Assembly (NCBI RefSeq): GCF_014697425.1
Contig: NZ_JACJRU010000026.1
Span: 1 to 64,000, forward strand
Length of the DNA stretch: 64,000 nucleotides
Direction: 5' to 3'
Source of the DNA: Nostoc sp. FACHB-110
Lineage (GTDB): Bacteria; Cyanobacteriota; Cyanobacteriia; Cyanobacteriales; Nostocaceae
Positions 10,020-17,921 of the stretch are shown here, piece by piece; position 1 is the first letter of the stretch; each line of letters opens with the position of its first letter. The notes below the pieces were generated by a model that saw only the letters and a list, made by a program, of their open reading frames with translations, made no database searches and had not been told where the DNA came from. The translations under genes and the position numbers were made by a program.

Positions 10020-10361
10020 TTTGTTAATTGTCAAGAGTTATTTTTCCTGCTACTTTGCCTAGTACAACAAGGCAAAAGTAAAAAATCAAAAAGAAAAAGG
10101 AAGAATTGTGATACTACAAGCCTTTTAGCAATTTCCGATAGTCTGTGTATTTACGCCAAGCTGTACTAGGTTTTTGTAAAATATCAGCAGCTGATCAAAC
10201 CTAGGCTTTCTATTGCTGAAAAAACCCCACAAGTGCTGTGGGGTAGTTGTATAGGGTCTTTTCATAGTATAAAAGTACTATAATCTAGCGAAGTTGGCAA
10301 GTATTTTTTTGAAGTACCTTGTAGTAAATTTTTATGTCTATTGCCTTGAGCGGCTACTTCT
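10020..10361. other. 342-base convergent spacer
   Basis: This spacer separates the convergent Wzc-like gene and the antiporter gene. It holds the small hairpin 10054-10076 without a T tract and the good minus-strand terminator at 10219-10244. No coding region is supported. Confidence 0.6.
10219..10244 (-). terminator. Rho-independent terminator of the antiporter gene
   Basis: ACCCCACA (10224-10231) and TGTGGGGT (10237-10244) form a perfect 8-bp stem with a 5-base loop. On the minus strand the stem runs directly into six T residues (complement of 10219-10224). This is a classic intrinsic terminator about 120 bases beyond the antiporter stop codon. Confidence 0.8.
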
Positions 10362-11660
10362 TTATTCAAATTCATCAATTGTTGCCGGAGGAGCGGCATT
10401 TTGACGCTGGGCAATATTTGACTCATACCAAGCCATTAAGGGAGTTGTACTAATGCCATGTACAACCACAGAAACTACAATTGTAGTATAGGTGATCCAA
10501 GCAATTTGTTCAGCTAATTCTCCTTTAAGTCCGTTGCCAAAGGCGTAAGCAAGATAATACAAAGAGCCAACACCACGAATTCCAAACCAACCGAATAACC
10601 AGCGAGTTCCAGGATGCAAATTACGTCGATGAGAATTTATGTGGCGTTGGCCAATTGTACTGAGCCACGCGCCTAAAGGTCTGATTACTAAAAATAAAAA
10701 AACAATGACTACTAAAGATTGAATAGCATAATCGAGCATAGGCTGAAATAATAAGATTGAGCCTAGTAATAATATTGTGCCTACCTCCATGAGCTTTTCT
10801 AACTGCTCAATAAATTCTAGTTGTTCTAGTGGTTTTTCTCGATTCCTATAACTGCGTTGTACGACTAACCCAGCTACAAAGACTGCCAAAAAACCATAAC
10901 CATTGACAAATTCTGTTAAAGTATAAGTTAATAAAATTATACTAACAGCAATAAAATCTTCCATTAATTTCTCAGCAGAACGGCGTTTCTGGATTTTTTG
11001 GTCGAGCCACACAACTGTTTTAGGAACGATAATTCCCATAACTATACCAGCAGCGATCGCCCAAATTAAATCAACTGCTACCCACTCTTTTAACCAATTA
11101 TGCCAATTATGATCTTTGATAGCATTAATACCAAAGTAGACAAACGGAAAAGCTAAAGCATCATTTAAACCGCCTTCCGAAGTTAAACCAAAACGCAATT
11201 CATCTCGGTCATTTGTATCTGTTAGTTGCACTTCTGAAGCTAAAACTGGGTCAGTAGGTGCAAGAATAGCACCTAATAAAATAGCTTCTCCCCATCCCAT
11301 CTTTAACAAGAGATTACCGACAATAGCCAAACCAAAAATCGATATCGGCATCAAAAATCCAATCAGACGTGCCGTAATATCCCAAACTCGAAAATTTAGT
11401 GGACGAATAATTTTTAAGCCACAACTAAAAACTGAAACAATCACGACAAACTCTGTAATTCTCTCTAGTAATTCCGCATTGAATAATTCTGCTTGTCTTA
11501 ATTTAATCAACCCTAAGCCATAAGGCCCCAGAAAAATTCCAACCAGTAGATAGATAAGTGCAAAAGATAAAGGTAATCGAGTAATCCAACCGGAGCCTAA
11601 TGTGACTGCCAGCAAGAGTAACCCAATAACCAACAAGTCAATAATATATATATCTATCAT
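10362..11660 (-). CDS. Na+(K+)/H+ antiporter, CPA1 (NhaP-like)
   Basis: A 432-residue polytopic membrane protein with about 12 hydrophobic segments, exchanging monovalent cations for protons. The ion-site motif of the CPA1/NhaP group appears as APTDPVLASEVQ near residue 128, and the GIRGVGSLYYLAYA segment near 365 carries the conserved arginine of the exchanger core. The short hydrophilic tail (about 20 residues) lacks a RCK/TrkA domain. It is monocistronic on this evidence, with a strong terminator downstream. Ion preference cannot be told from sequence. Confidence 0.9.
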   Translation of the reverse strand: MIDIYIIDLLVIGLLLLAVTLGSGWITRLPLSFALIYLLVGIFLGPYGLGLIKLRQAELFNAELLERITEFVVIVSVFSCGLKIIRPLNFRVWDITARLIGFLMPISIFGLAIVGNLLLKMGWGEAILLGAILAPTDPVLASEVQLTDTNDRDELRFGLTSEGGLNDALAFPFVYFGINAIKDHNWHNWLKEWVAVDLIWAIAAGIVMGIIVPKTVVWLDQKIQKRRSAEKLMEDFIAVSIILLTYTLTEFVNGYGFLAVFVAGLVVQRSYRNREKPLEQLEFIEQLEKLMEVGTILLLGSILLFQPMLDYAIQSLVVIVFLFLVIRPLGAWLSTIGQRHINSHRRNLHPGTRWLFGWFGIRGVGSLYYLAYAFGNGLKGELAEQIAWITYTTIVVSVVVHGISTTPLMAWYESNIAQRQNAAPPATIDEFE

Positions 11661-12080
11661 CGGAGTTGGTATATGAAAAATACTACCTCATCAGGTTAGT
11701 CGTAATATTTTTAGCATTAAATTATCTCTAGATAGATTTTGGAAAAATTAGATTTTTCCAGTTATTTCTATCTTTTTTTGTTAAAGAAAGTAGCAATATC
11801 AGGACTTATACCAATTCACAATTCGCAATTTGCAATGACGCGACGCTCGTTCTTCGCTATCGCAGGCTCGCTAACGCAATTAAAAAACTTAGATACAGCA
11901 AAGCTTTGGGGGTTTACATCTGTATCATATTTTTCGGGAAATGGTATTACGCAACTGGCACAGTGCGATCGCTCCTATAGTATATTTATACTAGAGTAAT
12001 CCGACTTGATTATTGAAATTACTTGTGTAACCTGAGTTCGGGATAAGGAAAGGAGCATTAGTTTAGTTTAGCGATTTCAC
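11661..12080. other. Spacer with dispersed Nostoc-type repeat (about 11810-11878)
   Basis: Between the antiporter and the acsF terminator there is no supported gene. An 86-codon open frame (11739-11999) is built largely on repeat DNA and is not believed. The stretch 11810-11878 has the pattern caattcacaattcgcaattt followed by a GC-rich part with acgcgacgctcg and gctcgctaacgc, typical of short dispersed repeats in Nostoc-like genomes. Confidence 0.5.
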
Positions 12081-12119
12081 AAATAAAAGGCACGGCCTCT
12101 GTTCACCAGAAACCGTGCC
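12081..12119 (-). terminator. Terminator of acsF
   Basis: GGCACGG (12089-12095) pairs with CCGTGCC (12113-12119). On the minus strand the stem is followed by TTTTATTT. It lies about 20 bases past the acsF stop codon and is a convincing intrinsic terminator. Confidence 0.75.
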
Positions 12120-12140
12120 TTGGAGATGAAATATTTTTAT

Positions 12141-13217
12141 TTAACGAGCTGCACCTTGAGCGGAAACCATATCAATTGGCTTCATAAAGTACAACTTCAA
12201 GAACTGCCAACCATTGGAGATATATAATGGCAGCTTCTGGAAGAATTGTAGGAATTTGGGTGTGTTGGAGTTAGCGATCGCCGTCAATTTTTGGTTATTC
12301 TTGATACATAGATCCAGGCGATCGTAAAACTCTGGATTGTCAACATCCAAAATTACAGGGAAGACTCTACCTGCTGTTTCATTGGTTTTCTTGATGACGT
12401 AAATATCGTATTCACGCGCATCTAAACCAATCGAAGCGTAGAAATCTTTGCGCTGTAAATCATTGAGATACATTGTCACAAAGACTGACAACAGGAAAAA
12501 GCGACTCCACAGTTTTGCTTTCCAGTCGTTGAGCATTTGTGGCTGCGCTCTCATGATGGCATCAAAGAAGTCACCATGACGGTTTTCATCCTGACACCAG
12601 TTTTCAAAGAACCGGAAAATTGGATAAATTCTGTCTTCGGGATGCGCTTCTAAATGACGGTAAATGGTGATATACCGCCAGTAACCAATTTTCTCGGAAA
12701 GATAGGTGGCGTAGAAAATGAATTTTGGTTTAAAGAAGGTATAATTGCGGCTCTTTGTCAAAAACCCTAAGTCTAGAGACAAGTTAAAGTCTGACATCGC
12801 TTTATTCAAAAAGCCAGCATGACGCGCTTCATCCCGTGACATCAGGTTAAAGCACTCTGCAAGGACGGGGCTTTTATCTTTTAAGCGGCGGCCTAATTCT
12901 TTGTACAGCAAGAAGCCAGAAAATTCTGCGGTACAAGAACGCTCTAAAAATTCAATGAACAACTGGCGAGTTTCCCCGTCGATGTGATCCCAGGATTGTT
13001 CAAACTCGGCATCCCGAACGAAGTGATGGCGGTTATAGTCAGCGCGGAACTCTTCTAAGATGGCTTGTAACTCATCTTCGTTTACGGAGATGTCCATCCG
13101 CGCCATCTCATCAAAATCGGTAGTATAAAACCGTGGTGTTAATAAGGTTTCTTTTGCCGGGACTTTAATCCCTGGCCGTATTTCTTCAAAGCCTGGTTTT
13201 TTGAGGGAATCTACCAT
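12141..13217 (-). CDS. acsF: Mg-protoporphyrin IX monomethyl ester oxidative cyclase (diiron)
   Basis: AcsF/ChlA/CycI family, 358 residues. The oxygen-dependent cyclase makes the isocyclic E ring of protochlorophyllide from Mg-protoporphyrin IX monomethyl ester. The diiron site is visible as two D-E-x-R-H motifs (SRDEARHAGF near 130 and WCQDENRHGDFF near 210) plus upstream glutamates (SCTAEFSGFLLYKELG). The N-terminus LLTPRFYTTDFDEMA is typical of the family. ATG start. It is transcribed alone toward the terminator at 12081-12119. Some cyanobacteria have a second paralog for low oxygen; which of the two this is cannot be decided here. Confidence 0.95.
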   Translation of the reverse strand: MVDSLKKPGFEEIRPGIKVPAKETLLTPRFYTTDFDEMARMDISVNEDELQAILEEFRADYNRHHFVRDAEFEQSWDHIDGETRQLFIEFLERSCTAEFSGFLLYKELGRRLKDKSPVLAECFNLMSRDEARHAGFLNKAMSDFNLSLDLGFLTKSRNYTFFKPKFIFYATYLSEKIGYWRYITIYRHLEAHPEDRIYPIFRFFENWCQDENRHGDFFDAIMRAQPQMLNDWKAKLWSRFFLLSVFVTMYLNDLQRKDFYASIGLDAREYDIYVIKKTNETAGRVFPVILDVDNPEFYDRLDLCIKNNQKLTAIANSNTPKFLQFFQKLPLYISNGWQFLKLYFMKPIDMVSAQGAAR

Positions 13218-13576
13218 GTCTTGATTGCCACGAGTGTATTATCTTGATTACGCCAGAGAACCAAAAGTAATGCTCTCATAAGGCGCAGCAAAGGACAATA
13301 ATTTAATTTGTATAAATTTCAGTCTACCAAGGTGCAGCGAGAAACTGGTATGTGAAACGTTAAGAGTTGCAACAATACTTCAAAATTTAGGGAATTGGGC
13401 AACCAGTCTGAGTAGTTGTAGTTGGTGTATTTAGAAAACTCAGGCTTGGCTATTTTCAAGGATTAATGGGATTAAAGAGGTATCTTAGCTTAAGCAACCG
13501 ACACAATTTTTGTCTTTTTTGCAACTAGTCATTCGTTAAAATTTTTAGAAAAGCTACAAAAGCAATAGGGCTATCA
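13218..13576. other. 359-base divergent spacer
   Basis: This is the upstream region shared by acsF (minus) and the HEPN-like/TM2 gene (plus). I see no gene, hairpin or named site in it. Promoters of both genes must lie here, but none is clear enough to place. Confidence 0.5.
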
Positions 13577-14569
13577 ATGAGTAATCATTTGAATAAGCTA
13601 CAACTAGGCTGGGAAAGATTACAAAAAGCTGGAAATGACCAAGAGTCTATAGGTTATGCACTGGTCAGTTTTCATGGTGCTTTAGAAGACTATTTTCGGG
13701 GCTGGCTGGCGGCGAATAATTTGCTGTCTTTAGAACAACGCCAACGGGTGCAAGATAGACAAGAAGTTCAATGGAAAGAATTGGTTGACTTGATGCAAGA
13801 GTACGGCACTTTGAGTGATGAAGCTCGCCAGATGATCTTTAATGCTAATAAGCAGCGTCAAGAAGTGGCTCACGGAAATCCCTTTGTGGGAACGCGGGCT
13901 GAGGTGGAAAATTACGGTCGATTTGTCCAAGAGCAGATAGGTACTTCATCTACAGCACCAACGCCTTCAGCCAGTGGCTATGTATCTTACCAGCCAAACT
14001 CAGGTCTATCTGACATTTCTGCTGAAATTTCTAAAGCATTTACGACCATTAGCAGTGGTATCGATCGCTTAGATCAAGAAATTAATCCTACAGGTAATAA
14101 TCGTCTCACTATTTCTTATATTTTGTGTGGGATTGGGTTTATTGGCTTCGGAGGCTTGCACCGTTTATATAATGGCAAGATTGCTACAGGGTTATTGTGG
14201 CTGTGTACAGGTGGTTTATTTTATGTAGGGCAGGTTTATGATTTATTTCTTTTACCGAACATGGTAAATGAATACGAAAAAAAATTACGTGCCAAAGCAG
14301 GTGTATCTAGTTTTGGTGTGCCACAAAATCAACCTGTTGTGGCTTCTCAGGTTTATCGCCCCAGTGGTAATGATTTAATGATTAAACTCATAGAAGTGGC
14401 AGAAAGTCGCGGCGGTAGTTTAACGGTGACGCAAGGTGTTAAAGCCACAGGAGCTAGCTTTGCAGAAGTAGAAATGGTACTCAAAGAAATGTTGAAATCA
14501 GGTTACGTCAAAATAGATAACGACCCCATTTCTGGAGCCGTTACTTACTATTTTCACGAACTAGACTAA
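13577..14569 (+). CDS. HEPN-like / TM2-domain / winged-helix protein
   Basis: A 330-residue protein of three parts. Residues 1-120 are all-helical and contain RQEVAH at 94-99, an R-x4-H motif as in HEPN domains, with GNPF after it. Residues 174-232 are a TM2 domain: two helices separated by a short turn, with the diagnostic GFGGLHRLYNGK and a YDLFLLP end. Residues 268-330 resemble a winged helix (VTQGVKATGASFAEVEMVL, then YVKI and a beta hairpin). A membrane-anchored HEPN-like protein with a DNA- or protein-binding tail is inferred; the HEPN assignment rests on one motif. Its stop codon overlaps that of the convergent DUF2996 gene by two bases. Confidence 0.75.
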   Translation: MSNHLNKLQLGWERLQKAGNDQESIGYALVSFHGALEDYFRGWLAANNLLSLEQRQRVQDRQEVQWKELVDLMQEYGTLSDEARQMIFNANKQRQEVAHGNPFVGTRAEVENYGRFVQEQIGTSSTAPTPSASGYVSYQPNSGLSDISAEISKAFTTISSGIDRLDQEINPTGNNRLTISYILCGIGFIGFGGLHRLYNGKIATGLLWLCTGGLFYVGQVYDLFLLPNMVNEYEKKLRAKAGVSSFGVPQNQPVVASQVYRPSGNDLMIKLIEVAESRGGSLTVTQGVKATGASFAEVEMVLKEMLKSGYVKIDNDPISGAVTYYFHELD

Positions 14570-15198
14570 TTTCTACCTAGCCACTTTTGACTGTTTAAGC
14601 GTCTAACTAAGCCAAATACCAATAAGTCAAGGGTGGTTTTGCGCTCGTCAATTAAGAATGATTCCAAAGTGCTGGTTTTTTTGCCTTCATTGCAGGAAAA
14701 ACCTTTTTTACCTTGGATGTCTTCATCGGGGAAGTAGACATTAAACTGACGCTGGCCATTTTGCCAACTGCCGATGACTTGCCAATATTGTTCATTAGAA
14801 GAGAAGCCAGTGATGGGAAGCTTTTGTTTGGCAAAAGACAATTGTAAATCTTTGACACCTTCTTCCGCGATCGCTTTTTGTAAGGCTGGCAAGTAGTCTT
14901 GCTCAATGAATTGGGTAAAGGGCTTATCTTCGACGGCTGGGGGCTTTTCTTTTTTGGCAGCTTTAGCGGCGGCTGGCTTGTCTTCTGCTGCTGCGTCTTT
15001 AGCGGCGGCTGGTTTAGCAGCATTAGGATTAACTTTTGGGTTGGCTGCTTTGGGATCTGGCGTGTTGGCAGTAGGTATATTTGTCGCCACTGGTTCGCTG
15101 GTGCTGGGGGCGTTGTCTTCGGCGACGGAAGGGGCTTGTTTGTCAACAGTGCTGGGAGCTACCTCTCCCGCTTGATTGTGATTGGTTTCGTCTGCCAT
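14566..15198 (-). CDS. DUF2996 family protein
   Basis: A 210-residue cyanobacterial protein. Residues 1-90 are a low-complexity Ala/Pro/Lys/Glu-rich linker, which also explains the long spurious open frames on both strands. Residues 92-210 form the conserved domain (KPFTQFIEQDYLPALQKA, FNVYFPDED, LDLLVFGLVRRLNSQKWLG) that I recognise as DUF2996, found in cyanobacteria and plastid lineages. The function is not established. The stop codon overlaps the convergent HEPN-like/TM2 gene, so the two transcripts must be antisense at their 3' ends. Confidence 0.85.
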   Translation of the reverse strand: MADETNHNQAGEVAPSTVDKQAPSVAEDNAPSTSEPVATNIPTANTPDPKAANPKVNPNAAKPAAAKDAAAEDKPAAAKAAKKEKPPAVEDKPFTQFIEQDYLPALQKAIAEEGVKDLQLSFAKQKLPITGFSSNEQYWQVIGSWQNGQRQFNVYFPDEDIQGKKGFSCNEGKKTSTLESFLIDERKTTLDLLVFGLVRRLNSQKWLGRN

Positions 15199-15290
15199 TG
15201 CTCAGGTCAATCCTTTATCTAGCTTTGGGAGCGATCGCTCACCTTTGTGTACTAATTTATCTTGATTTTGACATAGGATAGCTAGTTTAT

Positions 15291-15334
15291 CGTCAAGAGT
15301 TTATAGTCCATAGTCAATAATCAATAGTCAACAG
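15291..15334. repeat. Degenerate heptamer-type spacer repeat
   Basis: Units of the type atagtca/atagtcc/aatagtc recur across the stretch, with gtcaagagt at the left end. A related sequence (gtcaagagtcaatagtcag) occurs at 63683 in the ribosomal cluster, so this is a dispersed spacer repeat rather than local slippage only. Confidence 0.55.
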
Positions 15335-15454
15335 TTAAATCTCTGATGTTTTGCCAGATAAAACTTGTGTTATTGAGTACTACTTATGTGACTATTTAAG
15401 TTTTTTAATAATTTTCCCTGGCTAATTAAAAAGTCTAGCCGCAGCATGATTATT

Positions 15455-16507
15455 TTAGGCGAGTGCTGTTTGAATATCTTTGATTAACTCATCCAATCTT
15501 GCTTGCGTTGTCGCCCAAGAACACATAAACCGGACTCCGCCTACACCAATAAAAGTATAAAATTGCCAGTTTTTTGCTTTTAAGCTGTGAATTACTCGAT
15601 CGGGTAATTTGACAAACACGGCATTAGCTTCTCGCGGAAACATAATTTCTACACCGTCTATTTGTAATAATTTATTTTCTAAATATGCCGCACATTGATT
15701 GGCGTGTTGGGCATTTTTTAACCATGCACCTGTTTCTAACAAACCTAACCAAGGAGCAGAAATAAATCGCATTTTCGATGCTAATTGTCCTGCCTGCTTA
15801 CATCTATAATCAAAATCTTCTGCTAAAGCTTTATTAAAGAAAATAATTGCTTCTCCTAAAGCCATACCATTTTTTGTCCCACAAAAGCACAACACATCTA
15901 CACCACTTTTCCAACTCAGTTCGGCTGGGGTTTGATTAATTGCCGCAACCGCATTGGCAAACCGCGCACCATCCATATGAATTTTTAATTGATATTTATT
16001 AGCAATTTCTTTAATCGCTAAAAGTTCTGCAACAGAATATATAGTTCCTAATTCTGTTGATTGCGTTAAACTAATAACTTTTGGTTTAGGAAAATGAATA
16101 TCGCTACGTTTGGTAACTATAGCTTCTACACTTTGAGCAGTTAATTTGCCGTTTGCGCCTGGGGCTATCAAGAGTTTAGAACCGTTAGAGGCAAATTCTG
16201 GCGCACCACATTCATCTGTTTCTATATGCGCGGTCTCATGACAAATCACACTATGATATGACTGACATAATGCTGCTAAAGATAGAGAGTTAGCGGCTGT
16301 ACCATTAAAGACAAAAAATACCTCACAATCAATTTCAAAAAGTTCCCGAAAATAGTCAGTGGCTTTTTGAGTCCATATATCATTGCCGTAAGCTGGCGCA
16401 CTACCAAGATTAGCTTGCAGCATATATTCTAATGCTTCTGGGCAAATTCCCGAGTAGTTATCGCTGGCAAACTGTTCGGCATTAATACTCATAAAGTTTA
16501 AACTCAT
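15455..16507 (-). CDS. ltaE: Low-specificity threonine aldolase (PLP-dependent)
   Basis: Fold type I PLP enzyme of the beta-eliminating lyase/threonine aldolase family, 350 residues, splitting L-threonine or allo-threonine to glycine and acetaldehyde. The N-terminal FASDNYSGICPEALEYML is the substrate-site segment. HMDGARFANAV near 178-188 provides the PLP aspartate, and CFCGTKNGMALGEA holds the Schiff-base lysine. The ATG at 16507 is used here; a second ATG 15 bases on is equally possible. The distant relative L-allo-threonine aldolase cannot be separated by sequence alone. Confidence 0.88.
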   Translation of the reverse strand: MSLNFMSINAEQFASDNYSGICPEALEYMLQANLGSAPAYGNDIWTQKATDYFRELFEIDCEVFFVFNGTAANSLSLAALCQSYHSVICHETAHIETDECGAPEFASNGSKLLIAPGANGKLTAQSVEAIVTKRSDIHFPKPKVISLTQSTELGTIYSVAELLAIKEIANKYQLKIHMDGARFANAVAAINQTPAELSWKSGVDVLCFCGTKNGMALGEAIIFFNKALAEDFDYRCKQAGQLASKMRFISAPWLGLLETGAWLKNAQHANQCAAYLENKLLQIDGVEIMFPREANAVFVKLPDRVIHSLKAKNWQFYTFIGVGGVRFMCSWATTQARLDELIKDIQTALA

Positions 16508-16645
16508 AGGGCTGGTTTAATCTACATTAACGTGAATTATTTTTCTCGTTTTTTGATGACTAAAAAAACAGATGATTAATCACGGATGAAAAATCTAATA
16601 TAACAATCCTATTGAGTTGTGAAAAATATTGCTTTGAAAATGCAA

Positions 16646-16674
16646 GGGTGCGTTGAACTTTCGACAACGCACCC
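16646..16674 (-). terminator. Hairpin, probable terminator of the DUF1995 gene
   Basis: GGGTGCGTTG (16646-16655) and CAACGCACCC (16665-16674) form a perfect 10-bp stem with a 9-base loop, 31 bases beyond the DUF1995 stop. The T tract after it on the minus strand is weak (TTGCATTTT), so termination strength is uncertain. Confidence 0.6.
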
Positions 16675-16705
16675 TGATCATCTCACCTAACTTGTTTGCT
16701 ATTTC

Positions 16706-17440
16706 CTAGCTACTCAAGGCTTTAATGAAGCGTTGCAAACTTTTAAACACATTGGGTTTCTTGACAGGTGCAGCGTTACCTGATGTCTGCGATTGTCCCT
16801 GCGCGAGGATGTAATCTATATCATCGCCGGAGGGTTTTTTGGGTAATTCGACAAATTTTTCCCAATTTCCAGCTTGTTGTACCCAAATTTCCCACTGCCC
16901 GGGATAGCAGCGAAGTACCGCAGTATCATCATCGACTGGGCGCAAGTAGTAACAAGATTCAATGGTGTTGATGAAGCGATCGCGGGCTTGTCTACCAGCA
17001 TAACCAATGCCTATAGTAGCAGAATCTTCTAGGCGCGGGTTCAACATGACAAATGGGCGCTCGCCAAGTACTTCACAAATTTTTTCTAACTGAGGTAATT
17101 CTACAGAAGTGGGGGAAACAAAGAAGGCAATTTTATCTTCTGGTTGAATTTTTGTCTGAATAGACGCAGCCCTACCTGTACCAATATCAAAAATTTGAAA
17201 TGGGACATCCACCCATTCACGACGTGCTAAGGCTGCACTACCCGCATCCGCAAACAAAACTTTCAAATGTGACTCATATTCGGCAAATAAAGGCAGAAAT
17301 TCTTCGGCAATCGGCATAGGTTTGAGTTCTGGGAAGATTAACTCAACTTGCAACCGAGTATAACCATCTGCTAATGCTGCTTTGGTGGCTTCGCGGGATT
17401 GGGCAATCGCTTCTTCAAGAGAGTTAGGAAGTTGACTCAT
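16706..17440 (-). CDS. DUF1995 family protein
   Basis: A 244-residue protein with the DUF1995 domain over most of its length (N-terminal LPNSLEEAIAQSREATKAAL, LQVELIFPELKPM, then VFFVSP-like strands and CYYLRP). The same domain occurs in plant chloroplast proteins linked to photosystem II assembly (LPA3-type), so a thylakoid-related role is a family-level guess, not shown here. No signal peptide or transmembrane helix is visible. It is monocistronic, with a hairpin downstream. Confidence 0.82.
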   Translation of the reverse strand: MSQLPNSLEEAIAQSREATKAALADGYTRLQVELIFPELKPMPIAEEFLPLFAEYESHLKVLFADAGSAALARREWVDVPFQIFDIGTGRAASIQTKIQPEDKIAFFVSPTSVELPQLEKICEVLGERPFVMLNPRLEDSATIGIGYAGRQARDRFINTIESCYYLRPVDDDTAVLRCYPGQWEIWVQQAGNWEKFVELPKKPSGDDIDYILAQGQSQTSGNAAPVKKPNVFKSLQRFIKALSS

Positions 17441-17573
17441 GGTTGTTATATGACTCTATCATCTATTCCTATTGTTTCAGTGTTCGCGCTATTTTAAAGT
17501 GCGATCGCTCTTATTTTGAATCTAAATGAGCGATTTTGCTAAACTATAACTATACTCAAAATTTGCCAATATA

Positions 17574-17831
17574 ATGTTATCTCCTCAACACTATACAATT
17601 GATGTTGAACCAGAAGGACGCTTAACTTTACCTCAAGAAATCCGAAAAAGTTTGAATTTAGAATCAGGCGATCGCTTGATTTTAACACTTCAATCTAACG
17701 GCACTCTTCAATTAATCAGCTTAAAACAACAAGTTAAAAAAATCCGCGGTTTATTGAAAGATAAATCTCCAGAAAGAGAATTAGTTAATGAACTTATACA
17801 GGAACGTAAACTTGAAGCTTTAAATGACTAA
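17574..17831 (+). CDS. AbrB/MazE-type antitoxin-like DNA-binding protein
   Basis: An 85-residue SpoVT-AbrB swapped-hairpin domain in the N-terminal half (GRLTLPQEIRKSLNLESGD, LILTLQ) and a helical C-terminal tail (RGLLKDKSPERELVNELIQ) of the kind that binds a VapC-type toxin. Such antitoxins repress their own operon and neutralise the toxin. Here the expected toxin reading frame starts inside the antitoxin stop region (17824) but breaks after 11 codons. The antitoxin is therefore an orphan whose operator binding may be all that is left. Confidence 0.85.
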   Translation: MLSPQHYTIDVEPEGRLTLPQEIRKSLNLESGDRLILTLQSNGTLQLISLKQQVKKIRGLLKDKSPERELVNELIQERKLEALND

Positions 17832-17859
17832 ATTCGTATTAGATGCTTCTGCTTTTTAG
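17824..17859 (+). pseudogene. VapC-like PIN toxin stub
   Basis: An ATG overlapping the antitoxin end opens MTKFVLDASAF followed by TAG. The V-L-D-A-S-A start with the first catalytic aspartate is the typical beginning of PIN-domain toxins in such pairs. One added T would extend it to FLA, but another stop follows within a few codons and no further PIN sequence (later Asp/Glu residues) is seen before the next gene. The toxin gene has been lost by frameshift and deletion. Confidence 0.6.
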
Positions 17860-17921
17860 CTTGTTTCATATAAAAAAATAATTAAATTATTTGTCTAAAA
17901 TACGAATTTAATTAAGGGATG

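Noticed and set aside
11739..11999. Open frame of 86 codons on the plus strand
   Set aside because: Its middle is dispersed repeat DNA (caattcacaattcgcaattt and following), and no protein family or ribosome binding site is seen.
14652..15281. Several overlapping open frames on both strands
   Set aside because: They are shadows of the Ala/Pro/Lys-rich low-complexity part of the DUF2996 gene.
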